From: Treponema sp.
Lineage (GTDB): Bacteria; Spirochaetota; Spirochaetia; Treponematales; Treponemataceae
Assembly: GCA_021442965.1 (NCBI GenBank)
Contig: JABUUX010000049.1
Span: 1 to 23,879, forward strand
Direction of reading: 5' to 3'
Length of the DNA stretch: 23,879 nucleotides
In this document: in pieces, positions 15,645 through 23,879 of the stretch
Numbering within the stretch: the first letter of the stretch is position 1
Layout of the letters: each line of letters begins with the position of its first letter
Made by a program: the position numbers and the translations under genes
Notes under the pieces: generated by a model
What the model was told of the DNA's origin: nothing
Database searches by the model: none
The model's input: the letters and a program-made list of their open reading frames with translations, nothing else

Positions 15645-16624
15645 TATTCGGTTCCCAGATTTACTACAACATAATCATAAATCTGCCAGATTCCTTCCCG
15701 CTGGCGAACTTTATATGTATAGCTTTTTTTCTCATAATAGTTTGTATATTTAAACCATTCAATTACGGTTACTGTTCCTTCTGTAGGAGTGTAACTTGTT
15801 TTCTCAATCTGAAATTTTTCTGGAATTGCAATTATGTCATTGTCAATCCTGGATGCCATTAAATCATTCTTGTAAGAATCTTCCATTTTGTTTCTTTCAT
15901 CTGCGGAAACTGTATTGTATTTTCTTTTTAGGGAAGGATTTCTTTGAAGCATTGCTGGAATATCCATGTACAGAAAGTACTGATTCCAAAGAGATTTTTG
16001 ACGTGCAATAATAGTCTGTTCTACAACTTTATCTGGACTAAGTTCCATTGGTTGTAAAATCTCCTGGGTTTTGTTTTTTACAGGAATTAAATTATTTGCT
16101 CCAGCAGATGGAGATGGGTGAACTTCCAAAGTAAGTCTGTTTGATTCAAGTGAAAGATATTTAGATTTATAAAGTTCCGGATAAAAACTAAGCTCTACAT
16201 AATAAACTGAAGCTTCTGAAATATTAATGTAATCTTTTACGTTTTCTACAAACGAATATTCTTCTCCTTTTTCCAAGGATATTTCTCTAAAATATACAGT
16301 CGTATTTGTAGTTCTTTTTTGAATTAATTCTTCTGTTTGTGAGAGTCGGTTGTTTCTTGCAGTATATACAATAAAATCATTGCTGAATGCTCTGTCATCT
16401 GCAAGCTTGAAACGAAGTGTTTCATTTCCTGTGTTTTTAATTGTTATATGAATATTTATTGGATTAGTGTCTTTTTCATTTGGGTAATAAACAGTTCTGT
16501 CGTAATATTTTATAGAAACAGAAGCTTTTGAATAATCCTGAACAGGTTTTCCTTCTGCAAAAGCAGACTGTCCTAATAAAAGAATTATTGCTATAATTTT
16601 TAAGAATCTTTGGATAAGTTTCAC
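15644..16624 (-). CDS. Exported beta-rich protein of unknown function
   Basis: The 326-residue protein starts at GTG, with AAGGAG six bases before it, and has a signal peptide (cleavage after AFA at about residue 23) without lipobox. The first 150 residues look like an immunoglobulin-like beta sandwich: VSIKYYDRTVYYPNEK, then INIHITIKNTGNETLRFKLADD. The C-terminal part has alternating polar and aromatic strands (TEGTVTVIEWFKYTNYYEKKSYTYKVRQREGIWQIYDYVVV), as in NTF2-like or lipocalin-like exported domains. I do not recognise a family. The product should be periplasmic or on the surface. Its stop overlaps the pseudo-receiver ATG by one base (TAATG), so an outside protein is coupled to two cytoplasmic signalling-type proteins. 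It is divergent from mfd with only 48 bases between them. Confidence 0.72.
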   Translation of the reverse strand: MKLIQRFLKIIAIILLLGQSAFAEGKPVQDYSKASVSIKYYDRTVYYPNEKDTNPINIHITIKNTGNETLRFKLADDRAFSNDFIVYTARNNRLSQTEELIQKRTTNTTVYFREISLEKGEEYSFVENVKDYINISEASVYYVELSFYPELYKSKYLSLESNRLTLEVHPSPSAGANNLIPVKNKTQEILQPMELSPDKVVEQTIIARQKSLWNQYFLYMDIPAMLQRNPSLKRKYNTVSADERNKMEDSYKNDLMASRIDNDIIAIPEKFQIEKTSYTPTEGTVTVIEWFKYTNYYEKKSYTYKVRQREGIWQIYDYVVVNLGTE

Positions 16625-16653
16625 AGCTTACTCCTTTAAATTTTCTACTTATT

Positions 16654-16659
16654 ATTATA
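16654..16659 (-). promoter_or_regulatory. Possible -10 box for the exported-protein operon
   Basis: A perfect TATAAT on the - strand lies about 30 bases before the GTG start at 16624, followed by AAGGAG at the right distance. No good -35 box is present 16-18 bases upstream. The 48-base gap is shared with mfd, whose own promoter I could not locate with confidence, so it may lie inside the opposing gene. Confidence 0.35.
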
Positions 16660-16672
16660 TCGGAATATTTTT

Positions 16673-19600
16673 ATGAAATCATTATCATCATCTTCAATTA
16701 ATGAAATATTGAATAAATGGCCGGAATTAAAATCATCTGTAGCTTCTTTATTTGGAGATATTGATTTTCCGGTTCAGTTTGAAGGTGTCTGCGGCTCCCT
16801 TATAAGTTTTATTATTTCTGAAATTTCTAAATCTTCTCATGTAAGGGTTCTGCAGGCAGCTCAATATAATAATTCAAGAAAACTTTCTGTTTCAGATACT
16901 GTAAAAGTTTTTTCATCTGACATGATTATAATAACACCTACAGAAAGAGAAGCTGATGAATTAAAAAATGACCTTTCATCAGTTTTTCCTAAGGCAGAAG
17001 TGTTTTTGCTAAAAAGTTTTGGAACAATGCCTTATAGATCTCCTGGAAAAGGAGCGGCAGTTTTTGGGGAAAGGGTTGGTGTTCTTTCAAAACTTATAAG
17101 AAAAAAAGAAAATTTAAATTTTAAAGAAACTTCAAGAATCTTCATTATGACACAAAATGTATTTATGTCCCATCTTGTTCCACCTGAATATATTAGGAGC
17201 AATTCATTTGAACTTTCTGTTGGAGATTCTTTAGATACAGTTAAAATTGCAGAGCGTTTGAATGAAATAGGTTATACCAGAGTTCCTCGAGTAATGATAA
17301 AAGGAGAATTTAGTTTAAGAGGGGAAGTTCTTGATATTTTTCTTCCCTCAGAAGAATATCCTTTTCGCATAATTTTTGATTTTGACAAAATAGAGGCAAT
17401 AAAGCAATTTGAAACTGATGCACAGATTACAGTGAATGAAAACAAAAAGTACAACTCTGTTTTAATTTATCCTATGAAGGAAGTGATTTGGTCAGAAGAA
17501 TTGATAGAGGTTGTACGTCAGAAACTTGACGATTATGAAAGAAACGCGATAGGTTCAGAAGACTGTCTTAGTCTTGAGAAATCCGATATAAAAATACATC
17601 TCTCTTTTAGTGAAAAAGCAGTGGAAGAAAAAAATAGAATTCTTACTGAACTGGAACTTTACGGGCAATCAGAAGGCGAAGATAGTTTTTACAACCTTTT
17701 ATGGGATAGGGATTATTCAATAATTGATTATATCGATCCGTCATCTTTTGTTTTATTTACTGATTATGACAGAATGCTCAATGCTTGTCTTACAATTGAA
17801 CGTGAATATACAGCAATGTACAGAAAGGTTAGAAATGAATTTCCTGTTCTTCCTCCAGATATGATTTTAAATGATTTTAATGCAACAGTATCTAGAGTTC
17901 AAAAAAGTATACAGTTTAGAACACTGATAAAACAGAATAGTTCTGAAGATGTAGATAAAAGTGAACATAGTATAATAAAAAATACACGTGTGTTTCTGGA
18001 ATGTAATCCCGGACGCAGTTTTTTTGGTAATATAAATTATTTAAAAGAAGAGTTTTCAAAATTATATGAAGATGGATGGAATATTTTTGTATACGGTGAT
18101 AATGAAAATCAGGCTTTAAGACTTCATGAAATTTTAAAAGATTTTTCTGATAAAGATAATAAAGATCAGCTTAAAGTAAAAATTATTCCTGAACGAATAA
18201 CGGCTGGTTTTTCAATTCCTGAAATAAAACTTCTGGTTGTGCAGGAAAATGAAATTTTTGGACGCAGAAAATATGTTCCTTCTAAATCCGGAGTAAAAGC
18301 AAAAAGTAAGGCTATTGATACTTTTGTTGAATTAACTCCCGGTGATTATGTAGTACATGTAAACTGGGGAATAGGACTTTTTCATGGCATTGAACGAGTA
18401 AAATCAATGGGAAATGAAAGAGATTATATTAAACTTGAGTATGCGGATGAAGAATTTGCTTTTGTACCAATAGAACAGGTTAATCTTGTTCAGCGCTATA
18501 TTGGTAATGAAGGCGATAAACCTCGTCTTGACCGTATTGGAAGTAAGTCTTGGGAAAACCGTAAAAATCGAGTTAAGCAGGCAGTTGAAGAACTTGCTGA
18601 AAAACTAATAGCTTTATATTCCAGACGACAGGCTTCTGTAGGTTTTGCTTTTCCGCATGAAAGTGAATGGCAGGCTGCTTTTGAGGCTGCGTTTCCGTAT
18701 GAAGACACTCCTGATCAGATAACTGTTACCGAAGAAATTAAGCAGGATATGGAACGTCCTCTTCCAATGGACAGGCTCGTTTGTGGGGATGTAGGGTATG
18801 GGAAAACTGAAATAGCAATGCGTGCAGCTTTTAAGGCTGTTATGGCGGGAAAGCAGGTTGCTTTTCTGGTACCAACTACAATTCTGGCAGAGCAGCATTA
18901 TGAAACTTGCATAGAGCGGTTTAAAAACTTCCCTGTGAAGATTGCTCATATGAGCCGCTTTGTTAGTCCTCAAGAACAGAAAAAAACTCTTTTAAATCTT
19001 TCACTTGGCGGTGTTGATATACTTATTGGAACACACAGAATTATTCAAAAAGATGTTAAATTTAAAAATTTGGGTTTAATGATTATTGATGAAGAACAGA
19101 GGTTTGGAGTAAAGGATAAAGAACGTCTTAAGGAAGTAAAAACAAATGTTGATTGTCTTACAATGTCAGCAACTCCAATTCCTCGAACACTTCACATGAG
19201 TCTTTTAAAAATACGAGATATGAGTCTTTTGACTACACCTCCTCATAACAGACAACCTATAGAAACTGTTGTTGACGGGTATTCTGAAGATAAAGTTGCT
19301 CTTGCAATTAGACGTGAAATGGAAAGAGGGGGGCAAATTTTTTATCTTCATAATAGAGTTGAATCCTTACAAGATGTGAGACATAAACTTGAACAGATTG
19401 TACCAGAATGTTTGATTGATGTTGCTCATGGTCAAATGTCCAGCGAAGAGCTTGATGATATTTTTCATCGTTTTAAAATGGGAGCTTTTCATGTTCTTAT
19501 AGCAACAACAATTATTGAAAATGGAATTGATATTCCTAATGTTAATACTATTATAATTGACAGAGCTGATATGTATGGTGTAAGTCAGTTATATCAGCTT

Positions 19601-20332
19601 AGAGGTCGTGTAGGACGAAGTGATAGGAAAGCCTATGCTTATCTTTTATACCCGGAAAATAAAGCACTTTCTGAAGTTGCTATGAAACGACTTCAAGTTA
19701 TTAGTGATTTTACAGAATTAGGCTCAGGCTTTAAAATTGCAATGAAAGATATGGAAATTCGTGGGGCTGGTAATCTTTTAGGACGAGATCAGAGTGGAGA
19801 AGTATACGCGGTTGGTTTTGATTTATACATGAGACTTTTAAATGATGCTGTAAATAAATTGACAGCTCAAAAAGAATTTGATGAATCTGTAGATGAAGTT
19901 TTGATGGAAATGGAATATACAGGTTTTATTCCTGATTCATATGTAACTGTTCCACAAGTAAAGATGGAAATTTACAAAAAGATTGCTTCTGTTCAAACAA
20001 ACAAAGAATTCGAAGCTGTTCTTTCTGAGCTTGATGATCGTTTTGGTCCAATTCCTGAAGAAGTCTCAAGTCTTCTGGCATTGGCTGAAATACGAATTAT
20101 ATGCCGTCAGTTAAAGATTGCTTCAATAAAAGAACGACATGGTGAAATTGCAGTAGAGTTTGGACGTGTTTCTGATATATCAGTTGATAAAATTTTAAAA
20201 CTAATTTCTGAGAATCCTAAAAATGTAAGGCTCAATTCAGCAACCCCTAATTTTATTTTTATAAAACTTGGTGCAATCGGGCTTAAAGAAAAATCTGAAT
20301 TTATTCGTGAAAAGTTGAGTAAATTATTATAA
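16673..20332 (+). CDS. mfd: Transcription-repair coupling factor Mfd
   Basis: The 1219-residue ATP-dependent DNA translocase removes RNA polymerase stalled at lesions and recruits UvrA. The N-terminal UvrB-homology part includes IITPTEREADELKNDL. The RNA polymerase interaction domain (about 550-615) has PGDYVVHVNWGIGLFHGIER and FVPIEQVNLVQRYIG. The translocase has Walker A GDVGYGKT at 705-712, DEEQ at 806-809, TMSATPIPRTL, and in the second RecA lobe IIENGIDIPNVNTIIIDRAD and LYQLRGRVGRSDRKAYAYLLY. The TRCF C-terminal domain (about 1080-1180) includes IPDSYVTVPQVKMEIYKKIA and DRFGPIPEEV. Length and domain order are complete. The ribosome site is weak (GGA, long spacing) and the gene is probably transcribed alone. 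Confidence 0.97.
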   Translation: MKSLSSSSINEILNKWPELKSSVASLFGDIDFPVQFEGVCGSLISFIISEISKSSHVRVLQAAQYNNSRKLSVSDTVKVFSSDMIIITPTEREADELKNDLSSVFPKAEVFLLKSFGTMPYRSPGKGAAVFGERVGVLSKLIRKKENLNFKETSRIFIMTQNVFMSHLVPPEYIRSNSFELSVGDSLDTVKIAERLNEIGYTRVPRVMIKGEFSLRGEVLDIFLPSEEYPFRIIFDFDKIEAIKQFETDAQITVNENKKYNSVLIYPMKEVIWSEELIEVVRQKLDDYERNAIGSEDCLSLEKSDIKIHLSFSEKAVEEKNRILTELELYGQSEGEDSFYNLLWDRDYSIIDYIDPSSFVLFTDYDRMLNACLTIEREYTAMYRKVRNEFPVLPPDMILNDFNATVSRVQKSIQFRTLIKQNSSEDVDKSEHSIIKNTRVFLECNPGRSFFGNINYLKEEFSKLYEDGWNIFVYGDNENQALRLHEILKDFSDKDNKDQLKVKIIPERITAGFSIPEIKLLVVQENEIFGRRKYVPSKSGVKAKSKAIDTFVELTPGDYVVHVNWGIGLFHGIERVKSMGNERDYIKLEYADEEFAFVPIEQVNLVQRYIGNEGDKPRLDRIGSKSWENRKNRVKQAVEELAEKLIALYSRRQASVGFAFPHESEWQAAFEAAFPYEDTPDQITVTEEIKQDMERPLPMDRLVCGDVGYGKTEIAMRAAFKAVMAGKQVAFLVPTTILAEQHYETCIERFKNFPVKIAHMSRFVSPQEQKKTLLNLSLGGVDILIGTHRIIQKDVKFKNLGLMIIDEEQRFGVKDKERLKEVKTNVDCLTMSATPIPRTLHMSLLKIRDMSLLTTPPHNRQPIETVVDGYSEDKVALAIRREMERGGQIFYLHNRVESLQDVRHKLEQIVPECLIDVAHGQMSSEELDDIFHRFKMGAFHVLIATTIIENGIDIPNVNTIIIDRADMYGVSQLYQLRGRVGRSDRKAYAYLLYPENKALSEVAMKRLQVISDFTELGSGFKIAMKDMEIRGAGNLLGRDQSGEVYAVGFDLYMRLLNDAVNKLTAQKEFDESVDEVLMEMEYTGFIPDSYVTVPQVKMEIYKKIASVQTNKEFEAVLSELDDRFGPIPEEVSSLLALAEIRIICRQLKIASIKERHGEIAVEFGRVSDISVDKILKLISENPKNVRLNSATPNFIFIKLGAIGLKEKSEFIREKLSKLL

Positions 20333-20364
20333 AAAAAAGCTGCCCGCATAAATATTCGGACAGC
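20328..20364 (-). terminator. Rho-independent terminator of the chemoreceptor gene
   Basis: On the - strand, GCTGTCCG and CGGGCAGC form an eight-base stem with one T-G pair, around a ten-base loop, followed by eight T residues. It begins 25 bases after the chemoreceptor stop codon. On the + strand the same hairpin has a C-A mismatch and is followed by C and A residues, so it should not end mfd transcripts. The T-run overlaps the mfd stop codon. Confidence 0.8.
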
Positions 20365-20389
20365 CCAAAAAAAGAAAAGGATTTTTTGG

Positions 20390-22210
20390 TTAAACTTTGA
20401 AGCCGTTAATCATATCTGAAACTTTTCTGGTCGCTTCAAGGTTTCTTTCAGTAACCGTTAAAGCTTCTTCTGTTTTTCTTGCAATAATTATCATTTCTTC
20501 AGAAACAGAATTTGACTCATTCATTGTTTCATCTGCTATATTTTTAAGTTCTTCAGAATTCAATACAACATTCGAACTTGCATTTTTCATTGATTCCGAG
20601 GCTTTTGTAATATCATATGTTGTTTCGCTTAATGTATGCATTGTATTTAAGATATTATCCATTCCTACAGTTTGTTCAGACATTCCATCTTTAACTTGAA
20701 TAATCAAATTATTAAGTTCATTAATTTTTGAACCAACATTGTCAAAGGATTGAGAAGATTTGACAGATGATTGAACAATTCCTGTTATTGCTTTAGATAT
20801 ATTTTCGAGAAGCTGTTTAATCTGGTTTGACTGGTCACTTGATGTTTCCGAGAGTTTTCTAATTTCATCAGCAACAACACTAAAGCCTTTTCCCGCTTCA
20901 CCTGCATGAGCTGCTTCAATTGCTGCATTCATAGCAAGCAGGTTTGTCTGTTCAGCTATTGCTGCAATGGCTTCATTGGCTGCAGTTAAATCCTGACTCT
21001 GTTCAGCAATGGCTTCAATCTGTTCACTGACTGTATCCTGAAGTTTTCTTCCTTCATTTGATTCGTTTACAAGTGAACTGTATTCATTTACTACTTTTTC
21101 AATGTTTTTATTCATTACAACTATTTGAGTTGAAATTTCATCTACTGCAGCCGAAGAGTCTTGAATTGCACTTGATTGATTTATCAGTTGGGCATCAAGG
21201 CTTTGAATTTCATTTTCTACATTTGATATTTCTTTATTAATAGCTTCTATCTGCTTTGACTGTTCTGATATTTTTACAGAGATATTTTGTACAGACGCTA
21301 CAGCATTTGTAATCTGACTTACATGTCCTGTCATTTGAACATGGACTTCTTTTCCTGATTCTTCAAGAATAGAGCTTTCTTCCTGAAGACTTTTTACCAA
21401 GGAATCCATTTTTTCAATAACTTTATTGCAGCTGTTTGAAAGTTTGTAAAGTTCTTTTCCACCATTTTCGTGAATTCGGAAAGTAAGATCTGCATCTCCT
21501 TGTGATAGATTTTCCATAGCACGCGTTATTTTTTTTACTTTCCCAAATATGATTGAAGCAACAAATGAAACTAAAAGGACACCAATAATCATGAAAAGAA
21601 AACCAATAGTGCTCATTGTATAGGTATTTGATCTCATTGTAGTTTCAAACTCTGTCATATCAATATCAACACCTAAGAAACCAAGACTTTTTCCATTTTT
21701 ATCTTTTATGCCCCAATATGAACTGACCATGTATCCATATTTTTCATCAAGTTCTACACCACCGTGAATAATTTCATTTCCGTTACACGCTTTAAGTGCC
21801 AGTTCACCAAAATAGCTTATATCTTCAATTTCTCCGAGAGCTGAAAAATCATCAGAATTCAAATCTTCACTTCCATCTACAATATAAACAGCATCTGTAA
21901 GATTATTTGGCTGCATTGTGTAAATATATAAACAGCCGGTGTTTTCCTTTATTTCCTGAAATTTCAGTCTTAGTTCATCATAATAAGGGTGTTCGTCTGA
22001 CATTGAATTTAGTAGGTCTTTGTATTTATCAGTATCTATTACTTTGATTGCTTCACGGATAGCGGACTGACCTGTAATATTAGCAAGTTCTGAACCGGTT
22101 TTTCTTAAAAAAATGATTGACCTGTTAGTAAGAACAAGACATGAAATCATTGTGAAAATACCAAATATGGAAATAAACTGCCATCTAAGTGAAAAATGTT
22201 TTAAGTTCAT
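20390..22210 (-). CDS. Methyl-accepting chemotaxis protein
   Basis: The 606-residue inner-membrane chemoreceptor has the classical layout: helix 1 (about 11-29), an exported sensor domain (about 30-197), helix 2 (about 198-222), HAMP (about 223-275), then a long coiled-coil signalling domain. The highly conserved hairpin tip [41 protein letters not shown] covers about 417-457 and would contact CheA and CheW. The sensor region, with [17 protein letters not shown], and [26 protein letters not shown], is like a Cache-type domain; the ligand is unknown. There is no C-terminal CheR/CheB-docking pentapeptide. It lies 64 bases downstream of the esterase gene on the same strand with no visible terminator between them, so read-through is possible. 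Its own ribosome site is poor. Confidence 0.95.
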   Translation of the reverse strand: MNLKHFSLRWQFISIFGIFTMISCLVLTNRSIIFLRKTGSELANITGQSAIREAIKVIDTDKYKDLLNSMSDEHPYYDELRLKFQEIKENTGCLYIYTMQPNNLTDAVYIVDGSEDLNSDDFSALGEIEDISYFGELALKACNGNEIIHGGVELDEKYGYMVSSYWGIKDKNGKSLGFLGVDIDMTEFETTMRSNTYTMSTIGFLFMIIGVLLVSFVASIIFGKVKKITRAMENLSQGDADLTFRIHENGGKELYKLSNSCNKVIEKMDSLVKSLQEESSILEESGKEVHVQMTGHVSQITNAVASVQNISVKISEQSKQIEAINKEISNVENEIQSLDAQLINQSSAIQDSSAAVDEISTQIVVMNKNIEKVVNEYSSLVNESNEGRKLQDTVSEQIEAIAEQSQDLTAANEAIAAIAEQTNLLAMNAAIEAAHAGEAGKGFSVVADEIRKLSETSSDQSNQIKQLLENISKAITGIVQSSVKSSQSFDNVGSKINELNNLIIQVKDGMSEQTVGMDNILNTMHTLSETTYDITKASESMKNASSNVVLNSEELKNIADETMNESNSVSEEMIIIARKTEEALTVTERNLEATRKVSDMINGFKV

Positions 22211-22274
22211 ACTGTTATTTTAACATAGTAGTTTAAATAATGAAAGAAAAAAGTGGAGAAAATAGAGAAAATAA

Positions 22275-23216
22275 TCATTCAGAACAGAATTTAGGAAGGG
22301 CGTTGTAAAGAGTTCTTAGTACAGTTATTTGATCATGTCCACTTCCTTTACACAAAATAAAATAAAGATTTCCATTATTAAAATTTTCAGTGTATATAAA
22401 TGTTTGTGCAGCTTCATTCTTCATAGCTTCAATTTGTGGTACCATATTTGGTGTTGCAATTTCATGTTCCCCGCAGCCTGCATATATTTTAAAATCATCT
22501 TTTGTTTTATTTTGTGAAACAACCATTCTTTCAAGGTGTTTTGCGGTTGCTTCAGACATAATTCCGTTCTGGTTTCCCCCTAAAGCCCAACTATCGCCAC
22601 TAACTGGAATAAAAAAAGAAAAGTCATCCAAACAATGTTCAAAAACAGTCCATGTAACCATAGCTCCCATTGAAAATCCTCCAAATGCTCTATGTTCACG
22701 GTCTTTTATAATATGGTATTTTTCTTCAAATATTGGCATAAGTTCATTTTTCAGTTCTTTATAAAATGTTGCAGAATTTCCCATTCCACCTGAACTATAT
22801 GGCGTATTGAATGTTGGAGCACAGATAATCAGATTTTTAATTTTTCCTGTTTCTGTCATTCTATCCAGCATGCTTTTTAGAATTGATCCGGAAAATTCTC
22901 CATTAAAATACCATTCTGAAGACTGACTCCCGCCATGCATAAGATAAAGAACACTATATTTATCTTCATCTGAATTTTCATCAAAACCGTATGGCAGGTA
23001 AACAAGGGCACTTTTTTTGTAAGTTTTATTTTCTTGAAGTCTTGGGCTTTTTACTTCATATATATATCGAATTACTTTCCCTCCATTTTCTGTATATTGG
23101 TATCCATCTTTTGGAATATCTGTGTAAGTATTATCTGGGTATTCTTTTGAAAAAATATAAAATGAAGAAAAAATAAATAGAAACATTAATAGATTAATTT
23201 TTTTTAGTGCTGACAT
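22275..23216 (-). CDS. Exported CE1-like esterase (feruloyl/acetyl xylan esterase type)
   Basis: The 313-residue alpha/beta hydrolase has a signal peptide (about 1-23, LLMFLFIFSSFYIFSK). After it comes the Esterase-D/CE1 pattern: SALVYLPYGFDENSDEDKYSVLYLMHGG (oxyanion region), the nucleophile elbow GGFSMGA with Ser182, and the catalytic His294 in GSGHD. The acidic triad member may be near residue 250 (CGEHE), but that is less sure. The family includes feruloyl and acetyl xylan esterases that free ester side groups from hemicellulose, fitting export and the divergent glycosidase gene next door. The enzyme shows no carbohydrate-binding module. A role on another ester is possible. GGTGG lies about 8-12 bases before the ATG. 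Confidence 0.82.
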   Translation of the reverse strand: MSALKKINLLMFLFIFSSFYIFSKEYPDNTYTDIPKDGYQYTENGGKVIRYIYEVKSPRLQENKTYKKSALVYLPYGFDENSDEDKYSVLYLMHGGSQSSEWYFNGEFSGSILKSMLDRMTETGKIKNLIICAPTFNTPYSSGGMGNSATFYKELKNELMPIFEEKYHIIKDREHRAFGGFSMGAMVTWTVFEHCLDDFSFFIPVSGDSWALGGNQNGIMSEATAKHLERMVVSQNKTKDDFKIYAGCGEHEIATPNMVPQIEAMKNEAAQTFIYTENFNNGNLYFILCKGSGHDQITVLRTLYNALPKFCSE

Positions 23217-23397
23217 AAAACTTTACCACCAAATAATAATTGAATTGAAATATATATATAACATTATGAAAAAAAAGTGAATGCAAAAATTTATATAAAA
23301 TAAAGATAATTCCTTAGACAATTTTTATTGAAAATGTAATTAAAATGATTTACGTTTTAGTTTAGAAATAAAACGTTTTAATATTTATGGAGATTTT
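23217..23397. other. Divergent intergenic control region
   Basis: These 181 bases separate the esterase and glycosidase starts. They are very AT-rich, with an alternating AT run around 23250-23262, and carry no ORF or RNA gene I can see. On the esterase strand, TTGCAT followed at 17 bases by TGTTAT is a weak promoter candidate. On the + strand, AATTAAAATG before the operator pair may hold the -10 of the glycosidase gene, but I cannot fix it. Confidence 0.4.
23352..23380. promoter_or_regulatory. Tandem LacI-family-like operators
   Basis: TAAAACGTTTTA at 23369-23380 is a perfect 12-base palindrome with central CG, the layout of LacI/GalR operators (AACGTT core). A second, partial copy, TTTACGTTTTAG (23349-23360), has its central CG exactly 21 bases upstream, two helical turns. 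The arms ACGTTTTA (23352-23359) and TAAAACGT (23369-23376) also form an eight-base inverted repeat. The pair sits 17 bases before the ATG of the glycosidase gene, a place where a repressor would block transcription. The regulator is not in the window. Confidence 0.6.
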
Positions 23398-23879
23398 ATG
23401 AAACTTTGGGCTTATACCAGAAAACCAATTGATAATGTTTACTATGACCCTAGATTAGCATTCAGCATGCATCTTGCCTTGGAAACTAAAACAGGATTAA
23501 TTCCGCTTAATCATAACAGTGGAGTATTATTTGCAAAAGGAACAGAGAATGAAGATGGTTCTATAAATCCAAAAACTATTATGTATCCATGTTTATATAA
23601 AGCAAAAAATGGATATAAAATTTTTGCTTTACGAAAAGGTGGTGACGGTGAAGAAGAACCTGAGTCAAATGAGAAATGTATAGAGTTTACGACTTTAGAT
23701 TTTGTTCATTTTAAAGAAACAGGTTTAATTGAAATTCCAAATAACTATAAAAAAGAATTACAAAAATTAAAAAATTCAAATAGAAATAATGATTTGAAAT
23801 ATGATCTTCCAGAAGGGGCTTTGTTTTGGAGTTCTATTAAAATATCTGAAGATGAAGCAACTTATTTGGCAAAAAAACT
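23398..23879 (+). CDS. Probable GH43-like glycoside hydrolase, 5' part
   Basis: The frame opens at ATG 23398, with GGAG five bases before it, and stays open for 160 codons to the end of the window, so the gene is cut by the boundary. The translated start (MKLWAYTRKPIDNVYYDPRLAFSMHLAL, then LIPLNHNSGVLFAKGTENEDGSINPKTIMYPCLYKAKNGYKIFALRKGG) resembles the first blades of five-bladed propeller glycosidases related to family 43 (arabinofuranosidase or xylosidase type). The DPRLAFSMHLAL segment is the kind of place where the first catalytic Asp would be. There is no signal peptide, so the product would be cytoplasmic. Family assignment is from memory of similar proteins and is moderate. The gene pairs with the divergent exported esterase and the LacI-like operators. 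Confidence 0.6.
   Translation, partial: MKLWAYTRKPIDNVYYDPRLAFSMHLALETKTGLIPLNHNSGVLFAKGTENEDGSINPKTIMYPCLYKAKNGYKIFALRKGGDGEEEPESNEKCIEFTTLDFVHFKETGLIEIPNNYKKELQKLKNSNRNNDLKYDLPEGALFWSSIKISEDEATYLAKK

Noticed and set aside
18614..18973. 119-codon open frame on the - strand inside mfd
   Set aside because: It lies wholly within the conserved translocase region of mfd and shows no domain or ribosome site.
20339..20364. Hairpin after mfd as a terminator for mfd
   Set aside because: On the + strand it has a C-A mismatch and no T-run. It fits the - strand chemoreceptor gene instead.
22211..22274. Flagellar-type (sigma-28) promoter before the chemoreceptor gene
   Set aside because: No TAAA...GCCGATAA-like pair is present. 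Only weak AT-rich hexamers are seen.
22390..22764. 124-codon open frame on the + strand inside the esterase gene
   Set aside because: It covers the catalytic serine region of the real gene on the other strand, and its sequence looks like a reverse-strand shadow.
1..23879. CRISPR array, insertion sequence, phage or toxin-antitoxin genes
   Set aside because: No regularly spaced direct repeats, transposase or integrase motifs, or small coupled toxin-antitoxin pairs were found on either strand.

Overview
The window is AT-rich, densely coded bacterial DNA, most likely from a Treponema-like spirochaete of a gut or rumen habitat. This is inference, with no marker gene to prove it. It rests on the low GC, the Gld-type ABC operon, PilZ and chemoreceptor genes beside housekeeping genes, and a CE1-type esterase facing a probable family-43-like glycosidase, as in plant-polysaccharide degraders. 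About 97% of the window is coding, and no gene-free stretch exceeds about 180 bases.

Region 1 (77-6003, + strand) is a tight operon. It holds a FemAB/MurM-like peptidoglycan bridge aminoacyltransferase, ribonuclease Z, a GldA-like ABC ATPase, a GldF-GldG fusion (permease plus extracytoplasmic domain) and a DUF4340 membrane-anchored partner. Stops and starts touch or overlap throughout. A short REP-like palindrome lies just before it. A CPBP intramembrane protease gene (5965-6618, - strand) faces the end of the operon and overlaps its last gene by 39 bases.

Region 2 (6670-14138, + strand) is a second long operon of eight genes: a membrane-anchored PilZ c-di-GMP-binding protein, an exported HEAT-repeat protein, a short ComEC-like membrane protein, rsmA, a YggS-type PLP-binding protein, a small exported unknown, and two consecutive RluA-family pseudouridine synthases. 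RNA-modification genes therefore sit with envelope and signalling genes.

Region 3 (14131-16659, - strand) holds tRNA-Leu(CAG) with a clear promoter and terminator. Upstream of it are three translationally coupled genes: an exported unknown, a pseudo-receiver protein with a possible PilZ-like C-terminal barrel, and a membrane-anchored double zinc ribbon protein. Divergent from them is mfd (16673-20332, + strand), the transcription-repair coupling factor.

Region 4 (20328-23879) has a terminator reading on the - strand, a methyl-accepting chemotaxis protein and an exported CE1-like esterase, both on the - strand. A 181-base divergent control region follows, with two LacI-type operator-like sites 21 bases apart, then the 5' part of a probable GH43-like gene that runs off the window. 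The esterase and glycosidase look like part of a hemicellulose-use locus.

The least explained items are the pseudo-receiver/zinc-ribbon/exported-protein trio, the GldFG fusion without a C-terminal membrane anchor, and the paired operators.
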